Shown here: positions 46,845 to 54,965 of the stretch, in pieces
Numbering within the stretch: the stretch's first letter is position 1
Layout of the letters: every line of letters begins with the position of its first letter
Origin: Pseudoduganella namucuonensis
GTDB taxonomy: Bacteria > Pseudomonadota > Gammaproteobacteria > Burkholderiales > Burkholderiaceae_D
Assembly (NCBI RefSeq): GCF_900116645.1
Contig: NZ_FPBO01000032.1
Span: forward strand, 41,928 to 105,927
Length of the DNA: 64,000 nucleotides
Direction: 5' to 3'
Position numbers and translations under genes: made by a program
Notes under the pieces: model-generated
Told to the model about the DNA's origin: nothing
What the model saw: only the letters and a program-made list of their open reading frames with translations
Databases searched by the model: none

Positions 46845-48080
46845 ATGCTTTACCAACTCCATGAAATGCAGCGCACGTTCCTGACGCCACTGATGCAATG
46901 GGCGGACGCGTCGGCGAAACTGTTCAGCAACCCTGTCTCTCCCCTGGCCCACACGCCGTTTTCGCAGAGGATCGCAGCGGGTTACGAGCTGATGTACCGT
47001 TTGGGCAAGGATTACGAAAAACCCGAGTTCGAGATTGATAGCGTTACCGTTGCCGGAAAGGAAGTCGGCATCATCGAGCACGTGGTCATCAACAAGCCCT
47101 TCTGCCGCCTGATCCACTTCAAGAAAAACCTGGGCGACAAGGCCATGCGCGAGCTCAAGCAGCCCACCGTGCTGCTGGTGGCGCCGCTGTCGGGCCACCA
47201 CTCGACCCTGCTGCGCGACACCGTCGCCGCCCTGCTGCAGGAACAGGACGTCTACATCACCGACTGGACCGACGCCCGCATGGTGCCGCTGTCGGCCGGA
47301 CCGTTCCACCTGGACGACTACATCTTCTACGTGCAGGAATTCATCCGCCACCTGGGCCCGGACCTGCACGTGATTTCCGTGTGCCAGCCCACCGTGCCGG
47401 TGCTGGCGGCGATTTCGCTGATGGCCTCGGCCAAGGATCCGAAACTGCCGAAGACGATGACCATGATGGGCGGCCCCATCGATCCGCGCCGCTCGCCGAC
47501 GGCGGTCAACAACCTGGCCACCGAGAAGAAGTTCTCCTGGTTCGAGAACACCGTGATCTACGCGGTGCCGCCCAACTATCCGGGCTTCGGCCGCAAGGTG
47601 TACCCGGGCTTCCTGCAGCACGCCGGCTTCATCGCGATGAACCCGGGCCGCCACGCGCAAAGCCACCGCGAGTTCTACATGCACCTGGTGAAGGGCGACG
47701 ACGAGCCTGCCGACAGCCACCGCAAGTTCTACGACGAGTACAACGCCGTGCTGGACATGCCGGCCGAGTACTACCTGGACACCATCAAGACCGTGTTCCA
47801 GGACTTCTCGCTGCCGCAGGGCACGTGGAAGGTGGGCGGCCAGCTGGTGCGTCCGCAGGACATCACCAGCGTGGCGCTGTTTACCGTCGAGGGCGAGCTG
47901 GACGACATCTCCGGCGCCGGCCAGACCCAGGCCGCGCACGACCTGTGCAGCAACATCCCGCAGGACATGCAGCAAGACTTCGTGGCGCCGGGCGCCGGCC
48001 ACTACGGCATCTTCTCGGGCCGCCGCTGGCGCGAGACGATCTGCCCCAAGATCAGCGAGTTCATCCGCAAACACGGCTAA
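46845..48080 (+). CDS. phaZ: Intracellular polyhydroxyalkanoate depolymerase
   Basis: Mobilises stored PHB/PHA granules inside the cell (411 residues). It matches the PhaZ1-type intracellular depolymerases: no signal peptide, start MLYQLHEMQRTFLTPL, and a catalytic Cys180 in VISVCQPTVPVLAA in place of the serine of the lipase box. Late Asp and His regions are also visible (EGELDDISGAGQT and GAGHYGIFSGRRW). It has its own promoter and ends in a strong terminator. Nearby PHA granule and neutral-lipid genes support a storage locus. Confidence 0.95.
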   Translation: MLYQLHEMQRTFLTPLMQWADASAKLFSNPVSPLAHTPFSQRIAAGYELMYRLGKDYEKPEFEIDSVTVAGKEVGIIEHVVINKPFCRLIHFKKNLGDKAMRELKQPTVLLVAPLSGHHSTLLRDTVAALLQEQDVYITDWTDARMVPLSAGPFHLDDYIFYVQEFIRHLGPDLHVISVCQPTVPVLAAISLMASAKDPKLPKTMTMMGGPIDPRRSPTAVNNLATEKKFSWFENTVIYAVPPNYPGFGRKVYPGFLQHAGFIAMNPGRHAQSHREFYMHLVKGDDEPADSHRKFYDEYNAVLDMPAEYYLDTIKTVFQDFSLPQGTWKVGGQLVRPQDITSVALFTVEGELDDISGAGQTQAAHDLCSNIPQDMQQDFVAPGAGHYGIFSGRRWRETICPKISEFIRKHG

Positions 48081-48096
48081 GCGCCCCGCCCCATCG

Positions 48097-48124
48097 AAAA
48101 CGCCCCTCGCGGGGCGTTTTTTTT
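48097..48124 (+). terminator. Intrinsic terminator of phaZ
   Basis: AAAACGCCCC / GGGGCG stem followed by eight T, 16 bases after the phaZ stop. Confidence 0.88.
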
Positions 48125-48133
48125 GGCCGGCGC

Positions 48134-48910
48134 TCACTGCCGGGCCGGCGCCGCCTCGCCGATGCCGCGCCAGTAGTCGCGTTCTATCCTGGCCAGGTCG
48201 ACCTCGCGGGCCGCCTCGCTGAAGGCCTGCTGCCGCCTCAAGCCCTCCTCCGTGCGCTGGAAGCAGACGTGCACCGGGCGCTCCCTGAACAGATGCTCGG
48301 CGATGACGACGCGCTCGCGTTCGGCCTTGGTGTAGCGGCCGCCCGCCATCAGGTAGCGCAGCATGTGCTTTTCCACCACGATGGCCGAAAAGCGCCGGCC
48401 CAGCAGTTTGCGCAGGTTGATCTCGTCGCTCACGCCCTCCTCCACCTTCAGCACGCCGGCGCGGACCAGGCCGTCGAACTGCTCGCCGTTCGAATAGCCG
48501 GCCACGGTGCCGACGCGCACGCCGCGCAGGTCCGCCAGCGTGGCCGCGGACACCGGCTCGTCCCGCAGGAAGGCCAGCACGGTCTGGCGGCTGCCGATGG
48601 CGCTGGAAAAATGGCACAGCTGCTCGCGCTCGGGGGTGCGGAACATCGCCACCACGCCGGCGTAGCGCCGGTCGTGCAGGCCGAACTCCATGGCCCGCTT
48701 CCACGGGAAATAGTCGATCTGGGCCATGTGCCCCATGCGCTCCAGCACGGCGCCCAGCAAGGCCCCGGTGAGGCCGTTGTCCGGCAGCGCGCTGCTGAAA
48801 AAGGGCGGCCACTCCTCGGTGGCGAAACGCATCACCGGCGCCCCCGAGCCGGGCGCCGGAGCGGTCAACAGCAAACCCGCGCAAAGCCCCAACAGCCGTA
48901 ACAGCTTCAA
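48134..48910 (-). CDS. Periplasmic substrate-binding protein (SBP_bac_3 type)
   Basis: Exported protein of 258 residues resembling amino-acid-type periplasmic binding proteins. A TTG start at 48910 is proposed because GGGGGATGC precedes it and gives a clean signal peptide (LKLLRLLGLCAGLLLTAP, cleaved near GSGA). The mature part opens MRFATEEWPPFF and has the paired-lobe pattern ending in DLRGVRVGTVAGYSNGEQFD. Such lone proteins often lack a transporter; no permease or ATPase gene is adjacent. The ligand is unknown. Confidence 0.82.
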   Translation of the reverse strand: MKLLRLLGLCAGLLLTAPAPGSGAPVMRFATEEWPPFFSSALPDNGLTGALLGAVLERMGHMAQIDYFPWKRAMEFGLHDRRYAGVVAMFRTPEREQLCHFSSAIGSRQTVLAFLRDEPVSAATLADLRGVRVGTVAGYSNGEQFDGLVRAGVLKVEEGVSDEINLRKLLGRRFSAIVVEKHMLRYLMAGGRYTKAERERVVIAEHLFRERPVHVCFQRTEEGLRRQQAFSEAAREVDLARIERDYWRGIGEAAPARQ

Positions 48911-49040
48911 GCATCCCCCTTGTCGTGTTGAAAACCCTCGGCAGATTATCCTCCCACAAAACCCCGGCAGCGGCAAAGATTTGTTGCCCGGCCCTATGGC
49001 GCGCAAGGTTTTTCCGTGCGGCGCGCGCGGATGTCGGATA

Positions 49041-49766
49041 ATGGCGTATTACCATCAGCCATCCGCCCAATCCACCGCCGTGCCTACCGCCCCACCCCCG
49101 TCCCTCGCCGACCGCATCGAAGACGCGCTGCCGCAGACGCAGTGCACCAAGTGCGGCTACGACGGCTGCCGTCCCTACGCCGAGGCCATCGCGGCCGGCG
49201 CCGCCGGCATCAACCAGTGCCCGCCGGGCGGCGCCGAGGGCATCGCCCGGCTGTCGGCCGTCACCGGCCATCCCGTCATTCCGCTCAATCCCGTCAACGG
49301 GCTGGAACGGCCGCGCGCGGTGGCCTACATCGACGAGTCGCTGTGCATCGGCTGCACCTTGTGCATCCAGGCCTGCCCGGTGGACGCCATCGTCGGCGCG
49401 GCCAAGCTGATGCACACGGTGGTGCCGGAGCTGTGCACCGGCTGCGACCTGTGCGTCGATCCCTGCCCGGTCGACTGCATCGTCATGCACCCCGTCACGG
49501 AGACGACCGGCTGGCGGGCGTGGACGCAGGCCCAGGCCGACGCGGCGCGCGAACGGCACGACTTCCGCGCCATGCGGCTGCGCCGCGAGCGCGCGGAGAA
49601 CGACGCCCGGCTGGCGGCCAAGGCGGCCGAGAAGATGAAGGCGGTGGACGCGCTGGACCCGGCCACGGCGGCCGACCAGGCCGAGAAGGAACGCAAGCGC
49701 GCCATCATCGCCGCCGCCATGGAACGCGCGCGCCTGAAGGCGGCCGAGAACAAAGCACCCGAATAA
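49041..49766 (+). CDS. rnfB: RnfB/RsxB-like electron transport ferredoxin
   Basis: Iron-sulfur protein of 241 residues. An N-terminal [4Fe-4S] domain (CTKCGYDGCRPYAEAI with downstream CPPGG) is followed by two ferredoxin-type clusters (CIGCTLCIQACPVDAI and CTGCDLCVDPCPVDCI) and a charged helical tail rich in Ala, Lys and Glu. The N-terminal membrane helix of E. coli RnfB is absent, as in many betaproteobacterial homologues. The ATG at 49041 is chosen from the protein start; the ribosome-binding site is poor. nth follows after 12 bases, echoing the rnf-nth linkage of other proteobacteria, but rnfA, C, D, G and E are not here. Confidence 0.9.
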   Translation: MAYYHQPSAQSTAVPTAPPPSLADRIEDALPQTQCTKCGYDGCRPYAEAIAAGAAGINQCPPGGAEGIARLSAVTGHPVIPLNPVNGLERPRAVAYIDESLCIGCTLCIQACPVDAIVGAAKLMHTVVPELCTGCDLCVDPCPVDCIVMHPVTETTGWRAWTQAQADAARERHDFRAMRLRRERAENDARLAAKAAEKMKAVDALDPATAADQAEKERKRAIIAAAMERARLKAAENKAPE

Positions 49767-49778
49767 ACACACGGACAC

Positions 49779-50426
49779 ATGAACGCAGCCAAGCGCCACG
49801 AAATCTTCAGCCGCCTGCGCGCGGCCAACCCTTCCCCCAAAACCGAGCTGGAATACAGCACGCCGTTCGAGCTGCTGATCTCCGTGCTGCTGTCGGCGCA
49901 GGCGACCGACGTCGGCGTCAACAAGGCCACGCGGCGGCTGTACCCGGTGGCGAACACGCCGCAAGCCATGCTGGAGCTGGGGCTGGACGAATTGACCGAC
50001 CACATCAAGACCATCGGCCTGTACAAGACCAAGGCGAAGAACGTGCTGGCCACCTGCCGGATCCTGATCGACAAGCACGGCGGCGAGGTGCCGCGCACGC
50101 GCGAAGAGCTGGTGGAATTGCCGGGCGTGGGGCGCAAGACGGCCAACGTGGTGCTCAACACCGCGTTCGGCGAGGTGGCGATGGCGGTGGACACGCACAT
50201 CTTCCGCGTCTCCAACCGCACCGGCATCGCGCCGGGCAAGAATGTCGACGTGGTCGAGGAAAAGCTGATGAAGTTCGTGCCGAAGGAGTTCCTGCTGGAC
50301 GCGCACCACTGGCTGATCCTGCACGGCCGCTACACCTGCGTGGCGCGCAAGCCGCAGTGCTGGAACTGCATGATCGCCGACCTGTGCGAGTTCAAGGCCA
50401 AGACCCCGGCCCCGCCCACCGCGTGA
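49779..50426 (+). CDS. nth: Endonuclease III
   Basis: DNA glycosylase/AP lyase that removes oxidised pyrimidines (215 residues). Visible are the helix-hairpin-helix LPGVGRKTANVVL with the catalytic Lys, and the catalytic Asp in VDTHIFRVSNR. The C-terminal [4Fe-4S] motif has the spacing C-x6-C-x2-C-x5-C (CVARKPQCWNCMIADLC). It is cotranscribed with rnfB and converges on proB, with a large inverted repeat between. Confidence 0.97.
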   Translation: MNAAKRHEIFSRLRAANPSPKTELEYSTPFELLISVLLSAQATDVGVNKATRRLYPVANTPQAMLELGLDELTDHIKTIGLYKTKAKNVLATCRILIDKHGGEVPRTREELVELPGVGRKTANVVLNTAFGEVAMAVDTHIFRVSNRTGIAPGKNVDVVEEKLMKFVPKEFLLDAHHWLILHGRYTCVARKPQCWNCMIADLCEFKAKTPAPPTA

Positions 50427-50431
50427 ATCCA

Positions 50432-50477
50432 ACTGCTGACGCCGCTTTGGGGTCAGACCCCAAGCGGCGTCAGCAGT
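50432..50477. repeat. Palindromic intergenic repeat (GGGGTCAGACCC type), copy D
   Basis: A 22-bp stem with a single bulged T: ACTGCTGACGCCGCT plus TGGGGTC pairs with GACCCCA plus AGCGGCGTCAGCAGT around one central A. It fills the whole gap between the convergent nth and proB stops and shares its core with copy A at 2995. No T tract follows, but it may still end transcription. Confidence 0.82.
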
Positions 50478-50479
50478 GA

Positions 50480-51598
50480 TTACAGCAGCACCATGTTGTC
50501 GCGGTGGACCAGCTCTTTTCCTTCCAGGAAGCCGAGGATGGCCTCGATCTCGGCCGAGGGCCGGCGCATGATCTTGCGCGTCTCGGCGCTGGTGTAATTG
50601 GACATGCCGCGCGCCACCGCGCTGCCGTCCTCGGCCACGCAGGTGATCACCGCGCCGCGGCCGAACTCGCCCTTCACGCCGATCACGCCGATCGGCAGCA
50701 GCGACTTGCCGTCCTGCGTCAGTTTCTGCACCGCGCCCGCGTCCAGCACCACCTGCCCCGCCGTGTGCAGGTGGTCGGCCATCCATTGCTTGCGCGCCGT
50801 CAGGTGGCCGGTCTGCGCGGCCAGCTCGGTGCCGATGGCCTCGCCGTTGGCCAGGCGCGTCAGCACGTCCTCCTCGCGGCCGAAGGCGATCACCGTGTGC
50901 GCGCCGGACTTGGCGGCGCGCTTGGCGGCCAGGATCTTGGTCAGCATGCCGCCCCGTCCCAGGCTGGAGCCGGCGCCGCCGGCCATCGCCTCCAGCGCCA
51001 GGTCGCCGGCGCGGCCGTGCGTGATCAGGTGGGCGGCCGGGTCCTTGCGCGGGTCGGCGCTGTACAGGCCGCGCTGGTCGGTCAGGATGATCAGGGCGTC
51101 GGCCTCGATCAGGTTGGCCACCAGCGCGCCCAGCGTGTCGTTGTCGCCGAACTTGATCTCGTCGGTGACGACGGTGTCGTTCTCGTTGATGATGGGCACC
51201 ACGCCCATGCGCAGCAAGGTGGTCAGCGTGGAGCGGGCGTTCAGGTAGCGCTCGCGGTCGGCCAGGTCGGCGTGCGTCAGCAGCACTTGCGCCGTGCCCA
51301 GTTGGTGGGCGCGGAAGCTGGTTTCGTAGATCTGCGCCAGGCCCATCTGGCCGACGGCGGCGCAGGCCTGCAGTTCGTGGATGTCGGTGGGGCGCTTCTC
51401 GAAGCCCAGGCGCAGCATGCCCTCGGCGATCGCGCCGGAGCTGACCAGCACCACCTGCTTGCCCAGCGCGCGCAGCGCGGCGATCTGGGCCGCCCAGCGG
51501 GCGATGGCGTTGTGGTCCAGGCCGCGGCCGTCGTTGGTGACCAGGGACGAGCCCACCTTGATGATGACGCGGGTGGCTTTCTGTATAACGGAATTCAT
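50480..51598 (-). CDS. proB: Glutamate 5-kinase
   Basis: First step of proline synthesis: phosphorylates glutamate (372 residues). The amino-acid-kinase domain has VIIKVGSSLVTNDGRGLD and VPIINENDTVVTDEIKFGDNDTL. A C-terminal PUA domain of about 95 residues is present, as in the E. coli enzyme. It follows obgE by 110 bases in the conserved rplU-rpmA-obgE-proB order. No strong ribosome-binding site precedes the ATG. Confidence 0.96.
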   Translation of the reverse strand: MNSVIQKATRVIIKVGSSLVTNDGRGLDHNAIARWAAQIAALRALGKQVVLVSSGAIAEGMLRLGFEKRPTDIHELQACAAVGQMGLAQIYETSFRAHQLGTAQVLLTHADLADRERYLNARSTLTTLLRMGVVPIINENDTVVTDEIKFGDNDTLGALVANLIEADALIILTDQRGLYSADPRKDPAAHLITHGRAGDLALEAMAGGAGSSLGRGGMLTKILAAKRAAKSGAHTVIAFGREEDVLTRLANGEAIGTELAAQTGHLTARKQWMADHLHTAGQVVLDAGAVQKLTQDGKSLLPIGVIGVKGEFGRGAVITCVAEDGSAVARGMSNYTSAETRKIMRRPSAEIEAILGFLEGKELVHRDNMVLL

Positions 51599-51707
51599 GG
51601 GGCGGCGGTTCTCATCTCAAATCGCAGGGGTGCCTGCGCAAATCCCGGCCGGGCCGGGGTGTGCTTCGCTTGATTTCGAAGGGTGGGGACCCTGCCTTGC
51701 CGGGCCG

Positions 51708-52817
51708 TCAGTCCATAATCTTGAAGCGGGGATCGTCCGGGTCGATCGAGGAGATGCCGCGCGCCTCCTCCGTCATCTGGACTTCCTCGTTGCGCTGCTC
51801 GGTGTGCTTCTTCTCTTCCAGGTGCAGGTAGATGGCGTTCACCAGCTCCTGCGTGCCCTCGTGGCTCAGCGCCGAGATCTCGAACACCGGGCCCTTGAAG
51901 CCGAACTTCTTGACGAAGTCCTTCACGCGCTGCTTGCGCTCCTCCTCGGGCACCACGTCCAGCTTGTTGAGCACCAGCCAGCGCGGCTTGTCCACCAGCG
52001 CGGCGTCGTACTTCTTCAATTCCTTGACCAGGGCCTTGGCTTCCTTGACCGGGTCGACGTCGGTCTCGAACGGCGCCAGGTCGACGATGTGCAGCAGCAG
52101 GCCGGTGCGCTGCAGGTGGCGCAGGAACTGGTGGCCCAGGCCGGCGCCCTCGGAGGCGCCCTCGATCAGGCCGGGGATGTCGGCGATGACGAAGCTCTTC
52201 TCGTGCGACACGCGCACCACGCCCAGGTTCGGGTGCAGCGTCGTGAACGGGTAGTCGGCGATCTTCGGCTTGGCGTTGGACACGGCCGAGATGAAGGTGG
52301 ACTTGCCGGCGTTCGGCATGCCCAGCAGGCCGACGTCGGCCAGCACCTTCAGTTCCAGGCGCAGCTCGCGGCGCACGCCCTCCTTGCCCTCGGTCTTCTG
52401 GCGCGGCGCGCGGTTGGTCGACGTCTTGAAGTGGATGTTGCCCCAGCCGCCCTCGCCGCCCTGGGCCAGCAGCTCCATCTGGCCGTGCTCGGTCATGTCG
52501 GCGATGATGTCGCCGTTGACCTCGTCGATGATCAGGGTGCCGACCGGCATGCGCAGGACGATGTCGTCCGCGCCCTTGCCGTAGCAGTCCGAGCCGCGGC
52601 CCGGCTCGCCGTCCTTGGCGCGGTGCATCTTGGAATAGCGGTAGTCGACCAGGGTGTTGACGTTGCGGTCAGCCACGGCCCAGATGGACCCGCCCTTGCC
52701 GCCATCGCCGCCGTCCGGCCCGCCGAACGGGCGGAACTTCTCACGGCAGAAAGATGCGCAGCCGTTGCCGCCGCTGCCGGCGATGACTTCAATTCGTGCT
52801 TCGTCGATAAACTTCAT
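51708..52817 (-). CDS. obgE: Obg/CgtA GTPase
   Basis: Essential ribosome-associated GTPase of 369 residues. The glycine-rich OBG domain opens MKFIDEARIEVIAGSGGNG and includes GGPDGGDGGKGGS. The G domain has the P-loop GMPNAGKSTF, the switch II motif DIPGLIEGASEGAGLG and the NKLD motif. A short acidic C-terminal tail ends the protein. AGGCGG precedes the ATG. It is third in the ribosomal L21-L27 operon. Confidence 0.97.
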   Translation of the reverse strand: MKFIDEARIEVIAGSGGNGCASFCREKFRPFGGPDGGDGGKGGSIWAVADRNVNTLVDYRYSKMHRAKDGEPGRGSDCYGKGADDIVLRMPVGTLIIDEVNGDIIADMTEHGQMELLAQGGEGGWGNIHFKTSTNRAPRQKTEGKEGVRRELRLELKVLADVGLLGMPNAGKSTFISAVSNAKPKIADYPFTTLHPNLGVVRVSHEKSFVIADIPGLIEGASEGAGLGHQFLRHLQRTGLLLHIVDLAPFETDVDPVKEAKALVKELKKYDAALVDKPRWLVLNKLDVVPEEERKQRVKDFVKKFGFKGPVFEISALSHEGTQELVNAIYLHLEEKKHTEQRNEEVQMTEEARGISSIDPDDPRFKIMD

Positions 52818-52836
52818 AGTGTGCCGCCTGAAAACT

Positions 52837-52865
52837 AAAAAGGCCCTACCGTTGGCAGAGCCTTT
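52837..52865 (-). terminator. Terminator-like hairpin between rpmA and obgE
   Basis: On the minus strand AAAGGCTCTGCC pairs with GGTAGGGCCTTT (two wobbles, AAC loop) and a short T run follows. It lies 20 bases before the obgE ATG and probably reduces, rather than ends, read-through from rplU-rpmA. Confidence 0.6.
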
Positions 52866-52909
52866 CGATGGAAGGCTTGCGCCTTACAAGGGGTGGTGTG
52901 GCGTAAGGG

Positions 52910-53167
52910 TTACGCTGGCACCACGGTCACGAACTGGTGCGAGTCCGGGCCTTTGACAACGAACTTCACCTTGCCGTCCACCAGGGCGAACAGGGTGTGG
53001 TCCTTGCCGGTGCCGACGCCTTCGCCGGCGCGCACCGGGGTGCCGCGCTGGCGAATGATGATGCCGCCCGCGTTGATCGACTGGCCGCCGTACACTTTAA
53101 CGCCGAGGCGCTTTGATTCCGAGTCACGGCCGTTGCGGGTAGTACCGCCGCCTTTTTTGTGTGCCAT
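52910..53167 (-). CDS. rpmA: 50S ribosomal protein L27
   Basis: Large-subunit ribosomal protein of 85 residues whose N-terminus reaches the peptidyl transferase centre. It starts MAHKKGGGTTRNGRDS and contains GGIIIRQRGTPVRAGEGVGTGKDHTLFA, both diagnostic. It has no N-terminal cleavable extension of the Firmicutes type. It lies 37 bases after rplU. Confidence 0.98.
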   Translation of the reverse strand: MAHKKGGGTTRNGRDSESKRLGVKVYGGQSINAGGIIIRQRGTPVRAGEGVGTGKDHTLFALVDGKVKFVVKGPDSHQFVTVVPA

Positions 53168-53204
53168 TTATAGCTCCTAAATTAGCTGAAAAATTAGACG
53201 ACGA

Positions 53205-53516
53205 TTAGCCGTTGATCGAAACGATCTGGATTTCGGTGTAGTTCTGGCGATGGCCCTGATGCTTCTGATAGTGCTTACGACGACGCATCTTGAAGATCTT
53301 GACCTTGTCGTGACGACCTTGGGAAACTACTTTCACCTGAACCGTTGCACCCGCGACGAGGGGCGTGCCAAACTTGATGGCTTCGCCCGCGCCTACCGCG
53401 AGAACTTGATCGATGGTGAGTTCGGAACCAATGTCAGCAGGTATCTGTTCTACTTTGAGTTTTTCGCCAGCGACAACTTTGTATTGCTTGCCACCGGTTT
53501 TTATGACCGCGTACAT
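53205..53516 (-). CDS. rplU: 50S ribosomal protein L21
   Basis: Large-subunit ribosomal protein of 103 residues, starting MYAVIKTGGKQYKVVAGEKL and containing KIFKMRRRKHYQKHQGHRQNYTEI. The ATG at 53516 follows GAGG and matches the family start; the frame continues upstream without support. First gene of rplU-rpmA-obgE-proB with a near-perfect promoter. Confidence 0.98.
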   Translation of the reverse strand: MYAVIKTGGKQYKVVAGEKLKVEQIPADIGSELTIDQVLAVGAGEAIKFGTPLVAGATVQVKVVSQGRHDKVKIFKMRRRKHYQKHQGHRQNYTEIQIVSING

Positions 53517-53597
53517 GATTTGAAACCTCATCAAATGTTTAAAAAAATCTGCCCGCCTGACACGGCTAACTGGTGTGTGGAACGGGGAGAACCTGCG

Positions 53598-53626
53598 ATT
53601 ATACACAAAACGAAATTTCGCGTCAA
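53598..53626 (-). promoter_or_regulatory. Sigma-70 promoter of rplU operon
   Basis: TTGACG (53621..53626), a 17-base spacer and TATAAT (53598..53603) on the minus strand. The spacer contains the palindrome CGAAATTTCG (53611..53620). Start is predicted near 53591, leaving a 5' region of about 75 bases. Confidence 0.85.
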
Positions 53627-53770
53627 AGACTTCCCAACCCGGCCGCCGCCATGGTATGTCGGCCACGCGCGGGCGGCTTGCCGCGCAACCATGCCGGTCC
53701 GGCAATCGCCACCGGCGCCGGGGCATGTCGTATAATCGCGGCACCTCTACTAGCCCCCCGCAGGTTTGCC

Positions 53771-54760
53771 TTGTCCGCCGCCACCCAAAACGCCACCCAA
53801 AACAACATCACCCACGCCATCGCCTCCGACATGGACGCGGTGAACACGGTGATACGCCAGCGCCTGCACTCCGAGGTGCCGCTGGTGAATCAGATCGCGG
53901 AATACATCATCAGCGCTGGCGGCAAGCGCATCCGCCCCGTGCTCGTGCTGCTGGTCGCCAACGCCTACCAATACCAGGGCGCGGCGCACCACGAGCTGGC
54001 GGCGGTGGTGGAATTCATCCACACCGCGACACTGCTGCACGACGACGTGGTCGACGAATCGTCGCTGCGCCGCGGCCGCGCCACCGCCAACGCGCTGTTC
54101 GGCAACGCCGCCTCGGTGCTGGTGGGCGACTTCCTGTACTCGCGCGCCTTCCAGATGATGGTCGCGCTCGACAGCATGCGCGTGATGCGCATCCTGTCCG
54201 ACGCCACCAACGTGATCGCCGAGGGCGAGGTGCTGCAGCTGCTGAACATGCACGACCCGGACGTGGGCGAGGAGCGCTACCTGCAGGTGATCCGCTCCAA
54301 GACCGCCAAGCTGTTCGAGGCCGCCGCCGAGCTGGGCGCGCTGATCTCGGGCGCGACCGACGCGCAGATCGCCGCCGCCGGCGAATACGGCCGCTCGCTG
54401 GGCACCGCCTTCCAGCTGATCGACGACGTGCTGGACTACGCCGGCGACGCCGCCGAGATCGGCAAGAACGTGGGCGACGACCTGCGCGAGGGCAAGCCGA
54501 CCCTGCCGCTGATCTGGCTGATGATGCACGGCACGGAAGAGCAGCGCCAGCTGGTGCGTTCCTGCATCGAGAACGGCGACGAGCAGCACTTCGACACCAT
54601 CCTGGCCGCGATCACCGGCAGCGGCGCGCTCGACTACACGCGCCGCGCCGCCGAGGTGGCCGCCCGGCGCGCCACGGACGCCATCGCCGACCTGCCGGAC
54701 AGCGTCTACAAGGACGCCCTGCTCCAGCTCGCCCGCTTCGCCGTCGACCGCACCCACTAA
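53771..54760 (+). CDS. ispB: Octaprenyl/polyprenyl diphosphate synthase
   Basis: Trans-prenyltransferase that makes the ubiquinone side chain (329 residues). Both Asp-rich motifs are present: LLHDDVVDESS and LIDDVLDYAGD, along with GGKRIRPVLVLL and the GEVLQLL region. A TTG start at 53771 is proposed because AGGTTT precedes it and the resulting protein has normal family length; the first in-frame ATG would remove about 20 conserved-length residues. It is divergent from rplU, the usual arrangement. It ends before a long hairpin. Confidence 0.94.
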   Translation: MSAATQNATQNNITHAIASDMDAVNTVIRQRLHSEVPLVNQIAEYIISAGGKRIRPVLVLLVANAYQYQGAAHHELAAVVEFIHTATLLHDDVVDESSLRRGRATANALFGNAASVLVGDFLYSRAFQMMVALDSMRVMRILSDATNVIAEGEVLQLLNMHDPDVGEERYLQVIRSKTAKLFEAAAELGALISGATDAQIAAAGEYGRSLGTAFQLIDDVLDYAGDAAEIGKNVGDDLREGKPTLPLIWLMMHGTEEQRQLVRSCIENGDEQHFDTILAAITGSGALDYTRRAAEVAARRATDAIADLPDSVYKDALLQLARFAVDRTH

Positions 54761-54772
54761 ACGCCTCCCCCC

Positions 54773-54830
54773 AAAAAAGCGCCCAGGGCTATTATTCCCG
54801 CGAAGGAATAATAGCCCTGGGCGCTTTTTT
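54773..54830. terminator. 26-bp perfect hairpin, bidirectional terminator
   Basis: 54773..54798 pairs perfectly with 54805..54830 around CGCGAA. The arms start with six A and end with six T, so either strand gives a G/C-rich stem followed by U. It lies just after ispB, convergent with arsC. Confidence 0.9.
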
Positions 54831-54908
54831 GCCTGCGGCAAGCGTTTCCGCGCCCGCGCGGCGGCGCCGCCCCGGGGCGACGCCCCTGTGGCGCCCCTTC
54901 GGCGCTTA

Positions 54909-54960
54909 AATAGCCCTGGGCGCTTATTGCCGGGCGGGAAAAAGCGCCCTGGGCGCTTTT
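54909..54960. repeat. Partial copies of the ispB-distal hairpin and arsC terminator
   Basis: The 17 bases AATAGCCCTGGGCGCTT from the 3' arm of the 54773 hairpin recur at 54909..54925. A third version forms the short palindrome AAAAGCGCCC-T-GGGCGCTTTT at 54940..54960. The last one, 5 bases from the arsC stop, is a likely terminator for the minus strand. Confidence 0.75.
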
Positions 54961-54965
54961 CTGGG

